From: Prolixibacteraceae bacterium
Lineage (GTDB): Bacteria; Bacteroidota; Bacteroidia; Bacteroidales; Prolixibacteraceae
Assembly (NCBI GenBank): GCA_016931875.1
Contig: JAFGDX010000173.1
Location: forward strand, 1 to 9,022
Length of the DNA: 9,022 nucleotides
Direction: 5' to 3'
The notes beneath the pieces were generated by a model. The model ran no database searches. It saw nothing but the letters and a program-made list of their open reading frames with translations, and had not been told where the DNA came from. The position numbers and the translations under genes were made by a program. This document shows, piece by piece, positions 5,979 through 9,022 of the stretch (position 1 is the first letter of the stretch; the number at the start of each line of letters is the position of its first letter).

Positions 5979-8900
5979 ATGAAAAATCCCGGTTTTTTAT
6001 TTATCGTGCTGACATTGCTTTTTTTTAATCATTTGTCAGTGGGCCAGAACACGAATCGCCATTTTAAAATGGAAGGTACAGATTCTGAGATTCTGGAAAT
6101 TGAGCAAACATTTACAACTACAACCGAAATTAGCCCTTTTAATAAAAATCATCCTAAAATTTATGGTTTATCCGTTTCTGCAACGGTACAACTGCCGGAA
6201 GAGAACAGTGTGGTGCGAATTATTCTCATCGATCAAAACTTTGACGAACATTTGATTTATGAAGTTTATCCGCTCATTTCATCTTCCTCAACTGTTAGCA
6301 TTGATGATTTGTGTGAGGAAACCGCTGTTTTGGATGGAATAAAAGCACAAGCATTAAGGGTTGAAATAAGCAATGCCACAGTGTTGCTCGACCATCTCAC
6401 GTATGCTGCCAAAGCACCCCAAAGCACCGATATTAAGAAGATGAAAAAGGAAAAGAAACAGGCGCAGAACGAGGACAAGATTAAAAAAATAAATCAAAAT
6501 CTGGCTCAGAAAGGACAACACTGGGTGGCAGGAAAAACTTCTGTTTCTGAATTAAGTTATGCGGAAATGAGAAAATTGTATGGAAACAGCAATTTTCCTC
6601 CGGGCTTTGAATATTATTCGGGTGGTATTATTTCCACGTATGTAGAAGAAGTATCCTTAAAATCTGCGACTGAAGAAAGCCCTTATGTGAAAAGCTGGGA
6701 CTGGCGAAACCGGCATGGAAAAAACTGGATAACTCCAATTACTGACCAGGGATTGTGTGGTTCATGCTGGGCATTTGCTGCAGCGGGGGCGACAGAAGCC
6801 ATGGTTAATGTGTATTACAATCAGCAACTGAATCTCGATTTGTCGGAGCAGGATTTGATTTCCTGCAGCGGGGCAGGAGATTGTGCGGGAGGATATTCAG
6901 GGATGGCACTGGATTACATAACAAGTTCAGGAATAGTTGATGAAGGAACTTTCCCCTATTCGGCTACAAACCAAACTTGTGAAAATAAAAGCACCTCTCC
7001 TTCTGAAATAATAAAAATTGCAGGCAGGGTAATTTTTGGTTCCTCAGCTTACCCCAAAACAGAAGACATTTTAAAACAAATGCTCATTGAATGTGGGCCA
7101 TTAAGCGGGGCGTTGTATGACTGGAGTCATGCCATGGTACTGGTTGGTTACAAAGTAGTGGAAGAAGGCGATGTATTTTTTTACAGGGATTTGAATTTAA
7201 ACAGATACTGGATTTCCATTGAAGCAGGAGACCCGCTTATTGGGAAAACGGTTTGGATATTTAAAAACAGTTGGGGGCCTGAATTTGGTGATGAGGGTTA
7301 TGTATTTGTTGAGACTCCAATTACAAATATTGGTTCAACCTACGGATTAAAATCACCAATAACCAGTTGGGTGCAAAATTACGAGGTTGTTTGTGAAGAC
7401 CGCGACGGGGATGGCTATTACTGGTGGGGGCTTGGTGAAAAACCAGCTACCTGTAACGGGCCTGACCAACCTGACGGAGATGACTCGAATGCCAAACTTG
7501 GCCCACTGGATGAGTATGGAAATTGTATTTTACTGGACGCAACCCCTGTGGCTGATTTTACTGCAAACAAGGCAGTTATTAATGTCGGTGAAGGCGTTTC
7601 GTTTTCTGACTTATCCTCAGCCAGCCCTACATCATGGAGCTGGATTTTTGAGGGGGGAACTCCGGCTTCGTCTGCAGACAAAAATCCGACAATACAATAC
7701 AATACGCCCGGCACCTATAATGTATGGCTGATGGTTGGCAATACCAACGGAACGGATACACTTTTCAGGGAAAATATGATAACGGTTGAAAACAATATAA
7801 TTGCGGATTTTACTGCTGATAAGCTGTCGGTAAATATTGGTGAAAGTGTTACTTTTTCTGACCAGTCAACCGGAGCCATGCTTTCCTGGAACTGGATTTT
7901 TGAAGGCGGGACACCATCCACATCCAATGAAAAAAGTCCGGCAATTCAATACAACAATCCCGGAAATTATGGTGTTAGCCTGGTAGTAAGTAATGCTTAC
8001 GGCTCGGATACTGTAAATAAGGCGAATTTTATAAGTGTTGATGAATTTATTGTAGATTACTGCACATCATCAGGCAATGCATCGGAAGAATGGATAGCCG
8101 GAGTTCAAATTGGCGGGGAATCATATCAGTCCGGTTCTTCCGGACAATCCGGATATGAAAATTTTACAGGGCCAACAGCTTTTAATTTGGAATCAGGAGG
8201 AACTGAAAATATTGTCTTAACCCCCGGATTTATGAACAGGGCAAACAAGGAATATTGGAGAATCTGGATTGACCTGAACGGAGACCGTGATTTTGATGAT
8301 GCCGGCGAATTGGTATTTACCAGTGCTTTTAGTAAAGGTGATGTTTCCGGGACACTGTTTATTCCGGAAGTACCTGACATAACCACCCGGTTGCGAATTT
8401 CCATGAAACGCAATGTTGTTCCCGGAGTTTGTGAAGTTTTTGATTTGGGCGAGGTAGAGGATTATACCATTCAAATCAGTAAACCGGTACCTCAGCCTCC
8501 GGTAGCCAGTTTTACGGCCGATGTTACTTCGGTTTCGCCGGGTGGCACAGTTCAGTTTTCCGATCTTTCCACCAATTCGCCTGGCCAATGGAGCTGGAGT
8601 TTTCCCGGAGGCACACCTTCCTCAAGTACGGAACAAAACCCGGTGGTCAGTTATTCTGCGCCCGGAGAATTTGATGTAATCCTGACCGTAACCAAAGATA
8701 ATTTTGAACCATCAGTAATGCAGAAAACAGCTTATATTAAAGTTGTTGAGGAGGTACCTTCAGAATATTGTTTGCCAATGCTGGTAAACAGTACAGCCGA
8801 TTATATTACCAATTTTACTATTAACGGAGCGCTGGAAAGTTCATCTACGGCTGAAAGTTTTTCCTTAAGTAACAATATCATTTCGCTGATTCCCGGGCAA

Positions 8901-9022
8901 AACTACATTGTTTCAATGTCACCATGGAATTCCTCTAACCGGAATTACTGGAAATTATGGATTGATTTTAACGATGACGGCGATTTTAGCGATGCCGGTG
9001 AAAACCTGTTGGCGGCGAAAAA
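5979..9022 (+). CDS. secreted papain-family (C1A) cysteine protease with PKD and GEVED modules (3' partial)
   Basis: An uninterrupted frame of 1014 codons runs off the right edge. A signal peptide covers residues 1-22/23 (hydrophobic 6-17, ending SVGQ). The pro-region includes a Lys-rich helix (152-170) and WVAG-TSVSELSYAEMRKLYG (182-202), reminiscent of short C1 propeptides. The C1A domain spans about 236-458: oxyanion Gln257 and catalytic Cys263 in DQGLCGSCWAF, CAGG at 302-305, His384 in SHAMVLVGY, and Asn430 in KNSWG. The triad is complete, so an active endopeptidase is likely. Next are an Asp-rich DRDGDGYYWWG...PDGDDSN segment (474-503, possible calcium binding), PKD domains (522-604, 607-688), a GEVED domain (692-834), a third PKD (841-923) and a second GEVED from 930. 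Such modular tails usually end in a T9SS sorting domain, here outside the window. The ATG follows an in-frame TAA at 5928-5930 and an A-rich stretch. No neighbour appears to share its operon. Confidence 0.93.
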   Translation, partial: MKNPGFLFIVLTLLFFNHLSVGQNTNRHFKMEGTDSEILEIEQTFTTTTEISPFNKNHPKIYGLSVSATVQLPEENSVVRIILIDQNFDEHLIYEVYPLISSSSTVSIDDLCEETAVLDGIKAQALRVEISNATVLLDHLTYAAKAPQSTDIKKMKKEKKQAQNEDKIKKINQNLAQKGQHWVAGKTSVSELSYAEMRKLYGNSNFPPGFEYYSGGIISTYVEEVSLKSATEESPYVKSWDWRNRHGKNWITPITDQGLCGSCWAFAAAGATEAMVNVYYNQQLNLDLSEQDLISCSGAGDCAGGYSGMALDYITSSGIVDEGTFPYSATNQTCENKSTSPSEIIKIAGRVIFGSSAYPKTEDILKQMLIECGPLSGALYDWSHAMVLVGYKVVEEGDVFFYRDLNLNRYWISIEAGDPLIGKTVWIFKNSWGPEFGDEGYVFVETPITNIGSTYGLKSPITSWVQNYEVVCEDRDGDGYYWWGLGEKPATCNGPDQPDGDDSNAKLGPLDEYGNCILLDATPVADFTANKAVINVGEGVSFSDLSSASPTSWSWIFEGGTPASSADKNPTIQYNTPGTYNVWLMVGNTNGTDTLFRENMITVENNIIADFTADKLSVNIGESVTFSDQSTGAMLSWNWIFEGGTPSTSNEKSPAIQYNNPGNYGVSLVVSNAYGSDTVNKANFISVDEFIVDYCTSSGNASEEWIAGVQIGGESYQSGSSGQSGYENFTGPTAFNLESGGTENIVLTPGFMNRANKEYWRIWIDLNGDRDFDDAGELVFTSAFSKGDVSGTLFIPEVPDITTRLRISMKRNVVPGVCEVFDLGEVEDYTIQISKPVPQPPVASFTADVTSVSPGGTVQFSDLSTNSPGQWSWSFPGGTPSSSTEQNPVVSYSAPGEFDVILTVTKDNFEPSVMQKTAYIKVVEEVPSEYCLPMLVNSTADYITNFTINGALESSSTAESFSLSNNIISLIPGQNYIVSMSPWNSSNRNYWKLWIDFNDDGDFSDAGENLLAAK
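6684..7352 (+). other. C1A peptidase catalytic domain within the protease gene
   Basis: This segment encodes residues about 236-458 of the protease. Catalytic Cys263 is the TGC at 6765-6767, His384 lies at 7128-7130 and Asn430 at 7266-7268. His and Asn are 46 residues apart, against about 16 in papain, so a loop of roughly 30 residues (about 392-421) is inserted between them. Confidence 0.85.
7542..8042 (+). repeat. tandem PKD-type modules 1 and 2
   Basis: Two adjacent immunoglobulin-like modules of about 82 residues share ADFTA at the start, VxFSD in the second strand, SWxWIFEGGTP in the middle, and a NPxIQY/SPxIQY-PGxY segment near the end. The central motif has EGG where classical PKD domains have GDG; this is a common Bacteroidota variant. 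The two copies are closely similar to each other, consistent with duplication. They probably serve as spacers or adhesion modules outside the cell. Confidence 0.8.
8052..8480 (+). other. GEVED domain 1 within the protease gene
   Basis: Residues 692-834 begin with a DYCTSSG motif, contain WRIWIDLNGDRDFDDAGE (760-777) and end with GEVEDYTIQI (824-833), the signature that gives the domain its name. The Asp/Asn ladder at 765, 767, 769, 771 and 774 looks like a calcium-binding loop. The role is unproven but the domain is frequent in secreted Bacteroidota proteins. Confidence 0.8.
8499..9022 (+). repeat. second PKD-GEVED unit (third PKD and truncated second GEVED)
   Basis: A third PKD module (residues 841-923) has VASFTAD, VQFSDLS, WSWSFPGGTP and NPVVSYSAPGEF. 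A second GEVED module starts at EYCLP (929-933) and reaches WKLWIDFNDDGDFSDAGE (991-1008) before the window ends. Thus the PKD-GEVED pair is repeated, and the first GEVED is preceded by two PKDs rather than one. Confidence 0.8.

Noticed and set aside
7387..8588. Plus-strand frame at 7387-7731 and minus-strand frames between 7418 and 8588.
   Set aside because: All overlap the protease frame, which is continuous from 5979 to the window end with recognisable PKD and GEVED modules.

Overview
The window reads as chromosomal DNA of a low-GC Bacteroidota, probably Bacteroidales/Marinilabiliales-like (the lineage is an inference). The evidence is a Rho factor with the long charged N-terminal insert seen in this phylum, a CBM9-like/DUF5916 outer-membrane protein, a secreted protease built from PKD and GEVED modules in the style of type IX secretion (T9SS) cargo, A-rich translation starts without strong Shine-Dalgarno sequences, and promoter elements resembling the Bacteroidota -33/-7 consensus (TTG ... 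TAnnTTTG).

Layout. Positions 1-236 (minus) hold the N-terminal part of a P-loop ATPase cut by the window edge. A 316-bp gap follows, with a -7 element for that gene and a strong intrinsic terminator for rho. rho lies at 553-2364 (minus). Its 370-bp upstream gap carries a candidate promoter whose spacer contains a perfect 14-bp palindrome. Next come a DUF5916 protein (2735-4882, minus, TTG start) and, 35 bp upstream of it, a class I SAM-dependent methyltransferase (4918-5511, minus). These two look like one transcription unit ordered methyltransferase then DUF5916. A 467-bp divergent intergenic region (5512-5978) contains several short repeats. From 5979 to the right edge runs one uninterrupted plus-strand reading frame of 1014 visible codons: a signal peptide, a pro-region, a complete papain-type (C1A) cysteine protease domain, a short Asp-rich DxDGDG segment, then PKD-PKD-GEVED-PKD-GEVED. 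Its 3' end is missing.

Functionally this is a mix of housekeeping (rho) and envelope/secretome genes. I see no mobile element, CRISPR array, tRNA or rRNA. I do not see a convincing new multi-gene system. The points most worth a second look are the palindrome inside the candidate rho promoter, the disordered insert of Rho, the modular protease, and three GATTCA motifs at about 30-bp intervals upstream of the protease gene.
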